From contig NW_022985445.1 in the NCBI RefSeq assembly GCF_010093595.1, forward strand, positions 1,635,080-1,699,079: a stretch of DNA of 64,000 nucleotides, written 5' to 3'. The notes beneath the pieces were generated by a model. It worked only from the letters and a program-made list of their open reading frames with translations, searched no databases and was not told the DNA's origin. Source of the DNA: Mytilinidion resinicola (Eukaryota; Ascomycota; Dothideomycetes; Mytilinidiales; Mytilinidiaceae). A program made the position numbers and the translations under genes. Every line of letters starts with the position of its first letter. Position 1 is the first letter of the stretch. This document shows positions 36,210-48,664 of this stretch, piece by piece.

Positions 36210-37807
36210 GAGAATTTGTGGGAAGAAGAAAAGGCGTGTGGGCATTAGGTGTTTGGTGTTGGGCGGGCTGTAAAGAGCGAGGGAGGCGACTCGGCGAGCA
36301 ATCGCGACGGCATTTTGTTGGCGTTGGTGTCTTCCATTTCCTTGGGGAGGCTTGAACCTTGATACCCTGTCTACTTTTCTTATATCGAGATGGCCTGATG
36401 CTGTATGATTAATCGAGGATGGGAGGAGAGACGCGGGCGGCTGCGGTACAATAGTGATGAAGCTTAAGTCGCGTGGTATAACACGAACGAGTCAGACAGC
36501 GTGGATTGGCCCCGTGGTGTTGCAGTCTGTGGTGAGATTTGTCGCGTGCTGGGGAGTGTTGAAACTGCGATGGACCCGGCATGTTGATGTGAGATTTCTG
36601 ACAGCCGCGGATGGGTTGAGTGCACGCAGGGTCGACAGCAGCAAGGGTTTATTTATGTGCGGTCAAGACCTGACGGCTAATTAAACGTCTCTCTCCAAGC
36701 CGGGAAACACCTGTTCACAGCGATGGAGGGCGCTCCGAGCCAAAACCCGGCGTTCTGCACATACGAGGTCTGCACCTTTGCGCTGGGAGCATCCTTGCGC
36801 AGCCAAGCTTTTGCGCGCGGAGGAAGGCCGAGCCAACGCGCTCCGCGACACCCAACCCCGAGGCAGCTCGACTGCAACACACGGAAGCGTCCCGCGCAGC
36901 CTTCCCCGTTCGGGCAGGCCTTCCTGCTGGCTAGCATTGTGCTCCTTGCGGGCGCTGATGCGGCGTCAGGCGGGTGCTTGTTTTGCACTGTGCATGGGGT
37001 CTGTGTGGGAGTGGAACGCGGGCAGATGCAGATCGGCCGGCGCCAGCACACGTTGAGGGCAGAGCAGAATGTGGAGAAAGGCGAGGGCGTCACAGCGTTG
37101 CCAGTCGGGGCGCTGGAACCGGCGGGCGTCGTGAGCGATGACGTCCAGCGTCTCACGTCGACAGGCCCCTCCCTCGCGGCTTGCCGGGGGCGACCCTTCC
37201 TCGGCCCTTGGTTGGCGTCGTTTGATGGGCCGCCAAGCCGTCGCTGCCGTCGTGGTGCTCGAAGCGTCGCAGTCTGAAACAGCCGCTGGCCTCCATCACG
37301 ACAATCCTGCCTCGAAGCGTCGCCCCAGATGCCCCGTCCATGGGCGACGCTGGACACGCACGACACGCTCCCACGCCCCTCCGCTCCATTCCGCCCGACG
37401 CAGCCTAGCCACAGCGTTTTCCTCCGCGCCGTCATCCTTCGTCTACGCTCCGCCCGCGGGTCAGGCCCTTTTTGATATTGACCTCCTGTGCTGCTTCGTC
37501 CCACCCGCTGCCCAGTCCTCTGACCGCATCTCCAGCCCAGGCGGCCGCGCGATGCAATTTCACACATACGGCTTGTGAACCTCGCTCCCTAATTGCCTGC
37601 TCTTTCCGTTTGTTGGCCCGAAACACGGTCTCTCACCGCGCGTGCATTCACTACGCCGCAACCCACCCACCTGCAGGCCACGGTGGACCTCCCGTCTTCG
37701 CTCCTTCGCCGTTGCTGGCCGGTCCCGCACTGTCAACCTGCTTAGGTTGGGGTGAATGACAAGACTGAGTTGAGCTGCCTCATTCCCGCCCCGTCACTGT
37801 CCTCGAC
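36210..37807. other. 1.6-kb region without a recognisable gene
   Basis: The kinesin 3' flank followed by GC-rich, CT-rich sequence upstream of the glycosyltransferase. A 296-codon minus-strand frame (36677-37567) is present, but it has Arg/Gly-rich composition without a motif and I do not call it a gene. Confidence 0.45.
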
Positions 37808-39691
37808 ATGATTGTGAACAGCGTCAAGAAGATGCACGCACGCCGGAATCCTGGCCTTGTGGTCTCCTCCACCGCCTTCTCCCAGCCATTCTCGCCGTCC
37901 ATGAACTCCGCCTCTTTTCTCTCCCCGCGGCTGGCATCCCACCGCGTCCTCCTGGAAGCGGCATCTCCACCACCTTCGCCGAGCCTCCCCTCCCTGATAC
38001 CCCGACATGGCAAGAAGCCGTCTTCTGCAAGCCACTCGCGTCTGGTGAAGCGGCTGCTCATTGCCTGCTGCGGTGTCACCATCATTGTCTGGCTCGGCAT
38101 CCGCCATCTTTACACCGAACAGCGGGCATGGACCGACAGATATACAGGCGATGGGAGCGAGGACTACGAAATGGTCGGCGACAGCTTCCTCCCGAGCAAC
38201 CCCTCGGCCGTCATAGTCACCGACAAGAAGGAGAAGCCCAAGTGGACTGTCTCGATACCAGAGAGCTACGACTTCCCTTTGAAGCCCGCGCACTATCGAG
38301 AGATCTGCAAACAGTCAATGGAACTGTCCCAGCATTTGACCGAGAATGGAAAGTCTCACACGAAGCGTTCGATGGGCTATTATTCTGAGGACCCTTACTA
38401 TATGGACGTACGAGAAGCGCAAGAACAAGGCCTACTACCAAAGTCTAAATCGCACGGAAGCCCCCAAATGATGGATGACGGTCTCACTCCCGGTGAAGAG
38501 GAAGGAATGATGGTCTGCCAGAGAAGCTTAACATACGCTATGGAGACGGTTGATGCTGGACTGGGGAACACGTTGATGGCTATGTGGATGTCGTATGGCC
38601 TGGCTATGAAAGAGGGTCGAGCGTGGTTCTACGACGACACGAGATGGTACGTCTGACCTGCTACCTTCTCCCTGACCGTAGTCTCCACCCGGGTTTCGGC
38701 AGCTAATATAGACAGGCCTTATGGGAATTACTCTACTTACTTCACCCCACCCCCGGCAGCAGGGTGTCTACCACCGCCAAAGTCGGAGATTGTGCCTTGC
38801 CCACATAATGCGCGCCACATTGTCGTCTCTCCTGCCCTCATTAGCCATACTTTTGGTCATGCCTTCACTTACGAGTTCGAGGACGCCCGCAAGATGGAAG
38901 TGCAGCGCCAGCACAAGATCTTCGAGCTCGCCCGCGTAGGATACGAGGACCTCTTCACTCTCCGTGAAGACGACGCCAGTTACGTCGAGCAGCGCGCCCA
39001 AAAACTCTACGAACCTGCGAGGGAAGCTGGCGGCATGAGCATCGGCATGCACGTCCGCCGCGGCGACCGCCACCCGTACGAGTACCAATACTCAAAAGAC
39101 TACCTCCCACTAGACCGTTTCGTCGACACCGCCCGTGACATATTCCTAGCCCGCCTTGGCAACTCGACCAAATCCAAGAAAAATGCCAAGCTCAACACCG
39201 AAATCGAGGCCCGCCACACCTCGTCCAAGATGGTCCTCGCCTCCGACGACCCAAACGTCTACCCCACCCCTGAAATGGGCCACGCCCTGCGCGCCCAAGA
39301 CCGCATCGTCCTCGCCTCGAAAACGACGCTCGAGAAGACGGCACCGAAGACGAACCCCTACATCGACGAGATTTCGGGCTGGGAAGGCGGCTTCTTCAAA
39401 GACGTCTTCTGGTCGCTCGGCCAGCCACGCACCAACGCCAACGACGCCGCGTCCGCCGGCCACGAGGTGACGCAGGAGGGGTCGAAGCAAGCCATGGAAC
39501 TGCGCGAGCTCGTCGGGCGCGCCTACCTCATGGACCTCGCTGTGCTGTCCCAAGCCGATGCCGTTGTTTGCACCGTCAGCAGTCTGGGCTGCCGGCTCAT
39601 GGCGGTCATGATGGGGTGGGAGAACGCGATCGATCAGGGAAACTGGAAGAATGTGGATGGCATGTTTGAGTGGCGGGGGATTATGTGGTGA
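37808..39691 (+). CDS. Type II membrane glycosyltransferase, GT23/O-fucosyltransferase-like fold
   Basis: Predicted Golgi enzyme. Two exons (37808-38646 and 38716-39691, 69-bp intron) encode 604 residues. A cytosolic Ser/Pro-rich N-terminus of about 80 residues is followed by one transmembrane segment (LLIACCGVTIIVWLGI) and a lumenal domain. The C-terminal half carries the nucleotide-sugar motif GMHVRRGD, as in alpha-1,6-fucosyltransferase-type enzymes. VLASDDPNVY and a conserved end block (ADAVVCTVSSLGCRLMAVMM) also correspond to that fold. I infer a transferase of this superfamily. The donor sugar (GDP-fucose or another) and the acceptor are not determined. Confidence 0.75.
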
Positions 39692-40265
39692 CTGCCCGAG
39701 GCGAAGAGTTGGTGAGTTTTTGAGCAGAGTTTTGAGAGAGCTGTTATACCCATATCCGTTACCCCCAAGTCCGAGGGGAGTTGATGAACCTGCATTTGGA
39801 AGCGGTTTTCTTGCCATTCGTTTTTGAAATCTGTTTGGATCCTTGCATGGGTGGGAGCGGGATACCAGCGAGCGAGCATGAGCGAGCATCAGTGTGTTTG
39901 TTGATTAGGGCATTTTTTGATTCTAGGATACATCTTTGAGCTGGTCGATTTTCTTTTGTCAGGGTGGAGCATTTTGGCGTTTCGGGTGTGCGAGCAAGCA
40001 CCGAGCAAGCATTGGAGGCGTACACTCATACTCATCCCGAATGGGGAATTTGTTTCAGCATAAAAAGGAACCACCAACTGAGCCACCGGAAGTGTGGTCG
40101 CTGTGGAATCAAAATCGATTGGAATTCTTAAAAAAAAAAAAGGAAGTTCTTCAAGAATGCGGTATCTATACGTGCCTTAGGCATATAAGCCTACTCTATC
40201 TAACCAAAGCACATCCATACTATACACTCTCTACCCCCATTCACACCATCCCCCCAGTCTCCCCC
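39692..40265. other. Convergent intergenic region
   Basis: The 3' flanks of the glycosyltransferase and peptidase genes meet here. It contains an A-rich run near 40130-40141. No gene was recognised. Confidence 0.55.
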
Positions 40266-41877
40266 CTACATAACCAACTTCGGCCCATGATACAACGCCC
40301 TTTCCGCAGCACTATTCCCCTTCACCCCCGTCCTCGCCGGAAACCCCTCAAAACTCCGCGCATACGTCGCCACCGAATGCGCCACCAACCTCGCATTCAC
40401 CTCCCACGCGCCCAAATTGCAATTCTCCACCCCATCGCACAACTGATGATAGCACGGATCAAACCACTCCCCCTCGCTCCCGCCAAACATGTCCTTCTCC
40501 TCGGCCGTCTTCACGCCCTCGGCCCCCGTCGCGATGCCGCCGCCGGGGATCCCATTCCTAATAAACCCATCGTAATCGCTGCGGCCGTCAAACGCGATAA
40601 ACGTGTAATTCAGCCCCTGGGCTGCATACCACTCGACATACAAATCCCGCAGCTGCTCGCTGCCGGCGGGGTTGCGCGCATTGGTCGCGTTGTACACCTG
40701 GTACGCGAAGTTGGGGCTGGCCAGCATGTCGTAGTCCATGAACAGCCTAATTTTCAGGTTCTCGCGCGCCGAGAGCTGTGAAACGTAGTAGTCGCTGCCC
40801 AGCAGGCCTTCCTCCTCGCCGGCCCACCACGCGAAGCGCACGCAGTTGCGCACGTCGTACTTGGCCAGCTGCGCCGCGATTTCGAGCAGCGTGAGCGTGC
40901 CCGTCCCGTCGTCGTTGATGCCCGGGCCCTCGGCCACGCTGTCGCTGTGCCCGCCCAGCATGACGCAGTTGGCGGCGTCGCCCGCGGTGGTCTGCGCGAT
41001 GATGTTGGTCGTGGCGATGCGTTGGACTATCGCGTCGATGTAGGCGGACGAGTCGATGACGGTGCCGTTTTGAAGCGACGACATGTAGGGCAGCGCGTCG
41101 GCGCGCGAGATGCCAAACGTCGCGACGTGGTGCTTGCTCGGCGTGCCCAGCGTCCCGGAGAGGCTGCCCTCGGCCGTGTTGTACACAACGGCGGCGAGGG
41201 CGCCGGCTTTGCCTGCGAGCGCCGACTTCGTGCCGAAGGGGCAGGTGCCGCGCTGGATCAGGGCGATGGCGTTGGTCGTGTTGGCCGGGTAGTCGGAGGC
41301 GTCGCAGCCGTCGTTAGCGATGAGGACGAGGGGGCCGAAGACGGGCTCTTTGTCCGCGGTGGGTGGGGTGAGGCTCATGGCCTGGGTGGAGTTGGGGGAG
41401 GTGGCGCCGAGCACGAGGCGGTATTCGAACGTGTTGCCCACGACGGCGGGGAAGGTTTGGTTGGTCAGGGTGTAGTAGGAGCCCAGGGAGGCGAGGGTGG
41501 AGTAGATGTAGTCGAGGGTTGCGAGATGGCCTGAGAGGGGGGGTTAGTCGAGGTGGGAGTGATGGGTGCGGGATGAAGTTTGGGATGGGATGGGATTGAG
41601 ACGGGATGGGATGCAAGGGAGGAGGGAGCAAACCTTTCGAGCCTATCACGCGCGTGGGGTGGTTGTACTCGTCTATGCCGAGTTCGGCGATCTTGAAGAG
41701 CTCTTTGGCTCGTTTTAGGAGGGCTTTGGAGCTGATGTCGGCTTGGATGGCTTCGGAGCTGACGAGGGGTTTCTTGGTGATGGCATTTTGGGGGATTAAG
41801 GGCCCGAGGAAGGGAATTTGGAGGGCAGAGACGGTAGCACACGATAGGAATACCGCGTTTAAAAAGCGTTGACGCAT
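40266..41877 (-). CDS. Secreted M28 aminopeptidase (Lap2-like)
   Basis: Zinc exopeptidase releasing N-terminal amino acids from peptides outside the cell. Exons 41877-41634 and 41530-40266 (103-bp intron) give 502 residues, close to fungal Lap2 enzymes. The signal peptide is MRQRFLNAVFLSCATVSA. A PA (protease-associated) domain is inserted at roughly 140-235, with the typical IALIQRGTCPFGTKSALAG. The catalytic domain follows: GGHSDS with zinc ligand H276, NDDGTG with bridging D288, AGEEEG with E320 and E321, MDYDMLASPN, and CYHQLCD with the last histidine. All five metal-site positions are present, so the enzyme should be active. Several N-x-S/T sites suggest glycosylation. Confidence 0.93.
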
Positions 41878-42076
41878 ACTTATTCTACAGGAAGAGGTCA
41901 GTCTTCAAGTCTTGTGAGTGTTGATGTTGAACCTGGAGCTGTGACAACATCGGAGCTGTGTCGCAGATCCGCGATTCATGCAGCTCTAGAGGCTTGTCCC
42001 TTTCAAGCTCACCCGGCTTGGCGGGTGTAGCCAATCAACAGTCCCCAGATATATGTACATGAGCAAAACCGAAAGC

Positions 42077-43482
42077 CTATGCAGACTTCACAGGCCGTGG
42101 AGGACCAAGCCCAAACACATCCGCACCCCGTTGGTGGTTCCAAATACCGTTGACTATCGCCGCAGAGAACCACGCTGAATTCAGGCCAAACCAGAGTGTC
42201 ACCCACACGTAGCCGAGGACTCTCCAAGCCAGGCGGTCACGAGCTCCCAGCTTCCGTCCCAGAGCAACAACATGGTCTTCGATCATAATCGCAAGAGCTT
42301 GGGCCATGAAGAAGGTGAACTCGCCGTTGGTCTGTAGCGCACCATAGCATCCTACGGATCCCATGGCGTGGATGGTCGCACTCACGCCGAACCCAACAAA
42401 GAGCTGGACGTATTTGGAGGCGAAGGTTCCTTTCTTGAGGCGGAGGACGTCTCGAGCAGCGAAGAGCCCCATGGTCGCACAAGCACGGCGCATACTTTGA
42501 TGCCAGGTCACTCTGTCGACTTCCGTAAGCCGCACTACCAGGAGAGGTATTCGATGGGAGACTTACGACCAAGCTTTACGCAGCGTATACATCTCGCGCG
42601 GGTCCCCAAAAAGGGGTGGGCACTCGCTCGGGTTAGCGAAGTGCAAGGTTACAAGAACAACCGAGATGACGCAGTTTATGAACTCCAGAGTATAATATGT
42701 GATTAGAATGTAGGTCCTTTTGAAAGGTTAGCAGCTTCGTAAGTGGGCGGGCAGAAACTACTTAGTCTTAGAACCTAGTTACCAGCTAAGTAGGAATCTT
42801 GTCTGATAAGAAACAGAGTCCTGAAAACCGACTGGAACGAAGCCGTCGACATCACGGAAGCTGCCCCATGGCGTAGAGGCGGTCCATGAGCAAAGAGTGT
42901 CTTCGATTATGAAAAACGTAGCACCGAGGAAGAGCTTTCGTAATACAAATTTCCTAAACGACATAAGAATCGCTCCCTAAGGTGGTGTTTGGAACTTACC
43001 ATCTTGAATAGTCGGCTGGGTGAGCAGTAGGAACATTCTTGACTTGGTACTGTTTCCCTTGTCAGCATCGGTTTCAACATGGCATGACGAGGTAAGATTA
43101 CACTCCAGCCCACACCGCGCAGGTTAAAGAAGATGAGAAGTGACCACCAGAGCCTCCTAAAGGACCCCACTGGCGCAGCTGGGGTCGCAGATCTCGATTC
43201 GGCGTCAGAGTCCGTGAGCTTATGCCATCCCTCCTTGTCTGGATTTGCGAGAACGATGCGATCGATATACGCAAAAGAAAGCAGACCGATGAGACAGCCG
43301 AGAGAAAAATGATCCCCAAAAAAGCCCTTCTCCTCTACTAGAACGAATTGCCAAAGCAGTATTCCGAGCAAGGGGAGCGTTGTTGCCGTCCGAATGAGGC
43401 TAGGCTGAAATGCCAATGCACCGACCACGACGAGAAAGAAAAGCTTCACGCAATTGTCTTGCAGGAAAGCTGAAGACTCCAT
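42077..43482 (-). CDS. MBOAT/wax-synthase-like membrane acyltransferase
   Basis: Multi-pass membrane O-acyltransferase of the wax synthase-like family, whose fungal members often acetylate secondary metabolites. Five exons: 43482-43102, 43049-43000 (50 nt), 42953-42783, 42716-42567 and 42512-42077, giving 395 residues. The start at MESSAF is preferred over an upstream in-frame ATG without hydrophobic context. Motifs: FFNLRGVGWS near the end of exon 1, KNVP after the splice, PREMYTLRKAW, TWHQSMRR, and the likely catalytic histidine in SATIHAMGS. At least six hydrophobic segments are visible. It may be a tailoring enzyme, since a Zn2Cys6 regulator lies 0.8 kb away, but no backbone synthase is present. 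Confidence 0.85.
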
Positions 43483-44318
43483 ACTTCGGCAACAAAGGAG
43501 AGAAATTTGTTTCGTCTCGGCGGTGGTGAGAAGGAGGAAGGGAGTTCTTAACCACAACTTACTAGGTAGTGGGTCCAAGGTCGGGCTGCCAGGCGCCGAC
43601 CGGCCCACAATATCGCTCGATAGCGGTGCGCTGATTCGCCAGAGTCGCTCAACCTAGTATATTTAAGCTGGCATTAACTATCGTGCCCTAGTCGATTTGC
43701 GTTCTCCCAATTAGAGCGCGCGCAGTACGGTCATCACGGACGTCGATTAAGTCATGTTGCAACTGAGGTGAAAGCCAAGAATCTGCGTCCGATTTTTGTT
43801 TTCGTTTGTGGGACTCCGGTCGGAAAGCTCGCCTCTATATCACAGTTTGAGGGATACGAGCACACAAAGTTTATCCAATGAATTGTAAGGAATAAGATTA
43901 GAAGGGCACAGCGCATATGTATCGACCTTGTGACCAGCATAGCGCTTGTTCATTGAAATCCAGGAAAAAAGAGAGCTACCGTTAAACGGTAAGTTTCTGC
44001 TCAGTTCATTGACTTCGACATATCTATTAATTGTGGAAACCGGCCCTTCTTTACAGGGAGTCTTCCAACTAGAACATACGAAACGTAATCGTACATACAA
44101 CACAAAGGGAAGAGTGGGGAATCTGAGTGGCCGTAACGCCCATACTTAGTAGAACATTAAAAGAAACGATAGAGGTGGCAGTACCCTTTGTACCCTGATT
44201 CTGACACATGAACACAACGAAAGTGAAAGTTTTTTTAGGTCATAAGCTCTGATTAAGAGTATGCCTCATCTGCAACCAATCCGTAAACGCCGTAAACTCA
44301 GTCCTCGAGCAAGCAAGG
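43483..44318. other. Intergenic, no recognised gene
   Basis: It lies upstream of the acyltransferase and downstream of the regulator. Only short open frames occur. Confidence 0.5.
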
Positions 44319-46906
44319 TTAAAATCCGGGAAAGGCGTTTCGCGCAAAGTCCTGGTCTAGTGCCGTTGTGCTTAGGTTCGGCAGCATTTGATTCGTAGCA
44401 TCGCTCATAAACCCAATCCAGTCCTGATCAATATCCATCGAAGTCGGCATGTTCTGCCACGAAAAGCTGTTTGCTAGTGGAGCGAAGTTTGCAATGCCAT
44501 CTTCATTAAGCGCAGAATCGAAATTGGAGCTGCCTGCGTAGACCCCGTCGTACGTCATGAAAGGATCTTGCATCTGATTCATGGTGTTGTCCACCATTCC
44601 AACAGAAGGGATGCCCTGAAGAAACGTGTTTGCATCGGTGGACGAAGAGGGCGTTAGCTGAGTAATTGATGGCGAGGTTGAAGACGAGGTTGTCGATATG
44701 CCCTTCCTAATGGGCTTCGGCGGCTGTACCGTTTTGTCTCCACGGCGAATCGAAATGGTACCAAAGTATGGGATCACAATCGCGGGTCCCTCTTCGGCTC
44801 CATAAGGGCAGTCTTCATCGTCTGGATCACACTGTCCTGGTTTGGCGTCGCGAAGCTTGGTCGACATTTTCTGCAGGACTTCATAGCTTTGTGCTGCAAC
44901 TTTGCCACCTTTCTCGTTCGACGCGCGGCGAAATATGTCGATACATATCTCAATCAGGCGCCAGTCTTCTTCTATTTCTTGTGGGCTGACGCTTACTGAT
45001 GCATCTGGAGCAACGGGGAAGAGACCGAGGAGGAGAAGAATTGCGGCCGTGAATCCGAGAAAGTCAATGGCTTTGCATTCGTATAGAGGCTCCGCGCAAC
45101 CCGTGCGAAGGCTTGCATACAGTCGCAGCATCTCTCTCGAGCCAGCCAGACAGACTGTCTTGCTATACACAAAGCGGGGGTTGTTGACTGACTTCAGCAT
45201 AAAAGGGAGGTGGAGGTAGACCCGTATTTGGTGATATATCAACTGAGCTAGTAGACGTTCTCGAAGGTCGGCAGCACTTGTTTGGCAATCGACCATCGCT
45301 GCTGACGTGTCCACCCAGGTCGGATCTAGTTTGTTGAATAGCTCTTCCATCTGTTGATCTAGGTCAAGAGCGAAGGCGAACGATGGGTCGCCTGAACCTT
45401 GGTTTCTATCGATAACCTTTCCAGCTATGATGGAGATCTGATTGACGAAGTCGAGGGGTAAGAGGTATTTGGTTGGGGGTATCTGGTAGGTAAGGTCGCA
45501 ATGTGCATCTACCACACCGGATGGCAGCCCTAGAAGCAGGCAAAGAAAGCGATCACCATGGTACAGTGACCACCATATACTCTCATGAGCTTCGGAGGTG
45601 GTACGTTTGCGATGAAGACCCTTATAACCGTTAGTAGACATTAGGTGGCAAACGGTAGGCAGGTTCATACCATAAGTTGAGCATACATCAGACCGCGACG
45701 GAATGCAAGCCAAGCTCGACGCGGCTGACCGACATCGGAGTACCACTTAGCTTCTAGTATGAGGCATTCCATGCCTTCCAGAGTGGCAGCGTACTCGTCA
45801 TCAGAAAGCACCCAGCGATCCACAGTGTTGATGTATTTATCAACATCGTCGCTTTCTACGCATACACCAACACCAAGGACCAAGACGCCTAGTGCCGCTG
45901 GGCTTCCATCTTCGGAAATGGCATGGGCAGCGTAATCCGCCAACGGAATGTTGCCGGACGTGCCGGCAGTCTTCTTTCGCCATGTCTGCCACCATTCGCC
46001 GTTGGCGTTCAAGAGTTGATTGAGTTGGTCGAATGGAGGGAGTACAGACAGTAGGGCCTCTTTCGCTCGAGCCCGCTTCAGTTTCGACGCGGCTGCGGAT
46101 GTCTCATCGATCATGTCAGCGAGATGGTTGTCTCCGCTGCACTGAACACGGAGCGGCTCTTGCGACTCCTGAGCACACGCAGGGGAGCCATCCTTCCTGG
46201 TCCCGTACTGGCAGGATGCCTCCGACTTAGCATAATGACTCTCCGCGTTGTTCAGCTAGACGAGGTCAGGAGTGGGATATCGAAATGAGAAGATGAAGCG
46301 TGCTTACTGCGTCTTCAAACACGGATAGCAGAGGAGGATTGCCCGTATGGGCGTTGAGCATTGGTCCATGGCCGGACGGAGTAACATCAGATGAGATGGG
46401 CGTGGGAGGAAATCGGTCTCTAGACGGAATGGGGTCTGACGAAAAATTGCCGCTTTTCGCCGTCTTAGGTTGCTTCTCGACCGGACTTTTGTCGCCGCGT
46501 TCATCGAGCAGAGTTTCAACAAGAGCCTCAAGACGGGAGACTCTCTCCCGCAGATTCTTCCTCTGATCCAACACGACATCTGCATTGGCATGCTCTTGGT
46601 CGACGCATCGCGAGCCCCGAGCAAAGCACTCGGAGCAGACGTCGGGATTATCAGGCGGAAAAATACACCGAATCTTCCTGCGCCGGCCTATAACAGATCA
46701 GAAACGATCCAATGACCTTGCATTGACCCAATGCACTTCCTCATCCGGAATTACGCGGGTGGGGAAGGTTTTATCGACCCCAGTCGCACCTCGCATGGCA
46801 AAAGTACAGATCAATCCTCTAAGGGGCACATACATTCAAAACAGCTGTGCGTCCCCTTCCGCATCTTTTTGCGGGCTGCCAGGTCAGGAGAGGTGCTCTT
46901 GGGCAT
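44319..46906 (-). CDS. Zn2Cys6 transcription factor
   Basis: Nuclear regulator of unknown target, 779 residues in four exons (46906-46834, 46687-46308, 46255-45671 and 45620-44319). The zinc cluster is C22-X2-C25-X6-C32-X9-C42-X2-C45-X6-C52. A 146-bp intron interrupts the codon of the second cysteine. A coiled-coil-like linker follows (LDQRKNLRERVSRLEALVET). The middle region matches the fungal-specific domain (WYSDVGQPRRAWLAFRRG, then ESIWWSLYHGDRFLCLLLG). The C-terminal 150 residues are Ser/Asp/Asn-rich, plausibly activating. Its nearest same-strand neighbour downstream is the acyltransferase, a possible target, which is inference only. Confidence 0.88.
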
Positions 46907-47553
46907 CTTGTCCGGACCTTGTGTGTCCCAAAGGGCGAAAAGCTTCAAAATCGACAGGTAACGGAGGAAGCAAAAAACGGACGGTTCACGGACAGAGCGC
47001 AATCACGATTAGATGAATGGAGTAACGAGAGAAAAGCGGCGGTATAAAAAACGGGGATGGTGAAAGGACACTGAGGCCGGAACACAGCCGTGCGATTTCG
47101 TCCGACCGGCGATTGGAGATGAGTAATGCAGCATGAGCTGACGGAAACCAAAGGAACGAGCCAGTCCCTATATAATCAGGCACACACGGCCAGGCAGCAC
47201 CGTTACGCGTGTTTTGGATGGACGTGTGGATGGCTTTCTCGGGGTTAAAGCACCTGCAGGGCCGACGTGAAGATGAAAGGGAGCCACGGAGCGTCATGCA
47301 TCGCAAGCCATCCTCGATTGGGAACACCAGCCACGTGATGCAACCGAAGGAACGTGCCGAGATCGTCCCGAACCGCCCCTTAGAGGAGAAACAAGGGTTT
47401 TGTTATCGATAAGGCAGGAATGATGTCGTTCCCGCCACAGCCGATACAACTCCTCGTCAGCACAGTATTTCAGTCGTCCTGCACTCCTGACTCCTTCATG
47501 TTGACCTTGGTTCGTCGTACCTACGAGCAAATGATACCTCCGTACTCACAACA
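46907..47553. other. Divergent promoter region
   Basis: About 0.65 kb between the Zn2Cys6 gene and the small membrane protein gene. No distinct motif was recognised. Confidence 0.5.
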
Positions 47554-48208
47554 ATGGCTACCTCACGAGCCAGACTCATGAATGCAGCTCTTCCACCAAG
47601 TCCACCGCCCTCTCCGCCAAAAGTGAAACAAAGGCGCAAGAAACCCGACGACCCATTCTACAGCATTCCACTAACCCAGCCCATACCACGGCCACCGTCG
47701 CCCGAGGATGACGCCCAGGAGCCAGTTCAGTCGCGTGTAAAGACCGTGGGTGGATTTTATCCCACAAACTCCTTCATCTCAACTCATGTCTACAATCTAG
47801 ATGCTCCTCACACCCATTCTATTCATATCTTTCCTCTTATCACTCTTCATCATTAATCGCAGTGATCGCGCCGCACGCGTCTCGTCTCATCCTCAACCGC
47901 ACCCTAGGGGCTTCATCGCCTACCTCTCTCCCCGCGCCTGGCTGGACCCAGAGCCGTACCAAGATCCAACCTCCACCGCATGGGACACGGCCAGCCCTTC
48001 GTCGCGGAAGCCAGATGCTGTAGTTGCGCAGGGTAATGGAAACGGGAGGAAGAGAAGTTGGTTTGTGAAGAAGAAGCACCGTGCAGTTGCAAGGCTCCAG
48101 GTTGGAGATGCCTTTGAGTTGCGGGGTTGGGTGGTAATTGCCATGCTAGTGTTTGGGCTGATGATTCTGGCTGGAGCGGTGTGGGGTTTGAAGCGGTTGA
48201 TCGGGTAG
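47554..48208 (+). CDS. Small membrane protein, unknown function
   Basis: Two exons, 47554-47745 and 47801-48208, separated by a 55-bp intron with donor GTGGGT and acceptor CTAG, join to 199 residues. The N-terminal 64 residues are Pro/Lys-rich (PPSPPPSPPKVKQRRKK), a cytosolic-looking tail. A first transmembrane segment follows (ILFISFLLSLFII), then a basic loop (RKRSWFVKKKHR), and a second segment near the C-terminus (VVIAMLVFGLMILAGAVWGL). No family is recognised. The intron is inferred from frame and length; without it the two halves would be separate short frames. Confidence 0.55.
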
Positions 48209-48664
48209 GGGTGCCCCTTTTATGCATGGCCAGAGTATTTTGGGTTGTATTGATGACGGGACACTTCATGGTTAAGCAAAGGTGTTGATGCCACGATTCG
48301 GGTCTTAATATTGGTTTTGTCGAATGACTATGTTACCTCATGCATTACAATCGCCCGTAACGAATAGGGTGCCATTAGCAGAAGACCAACCATCCGCCCT
48401 ACCTAAGAACGCCGCCGGACCGATATAACCTTGCGGTATCCAAACATAAACATAAACCTTGACTCCATATTCAATCCGAAATAAAAGCTTGCGCTGACGG
48501 CACGCTCAAGAGTAACGCCATAGTGTAGTGCTTTCACTCCAAACACGAAAGTTTTTCTTGCTAGGATTCTCTTGCCGCGGTCAGACCTTGATAACATACC
48601 GGCCAAGGACTTGCTTAATTGCTGTTCCTGGTACTGTATCCGTAACATAAACACGCGCAGCGTA
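48209..48664. other. Convergent intergenic region
   Basis: It separates the small membrane protein gene and the first BTB gene. No gene was recognised. Confidence 0.5.

Noticed and set aside
36677..37567. 296-codon minus-strand frame
   Set aside because: Arg/Gly/Cys-rich composition typical of GC-rich non-coding sequence, no domain, and it lies in the leader/promoter of the glycosyltransferase.
40947..41534. 195-codon Gly/Val-rich frame antisense to the M28 peptidase
   Set aside because: Shadow of the GC-rich peptidase gene on the other strand.
42600..42620. Apparent frameshift in the acyltransferase at CCACCCC/TTTTT
   Set aside because: On recounting the homopolymer (four C, five T, four G on the coding strand) the frame is continuous and the conserved motif reads through.
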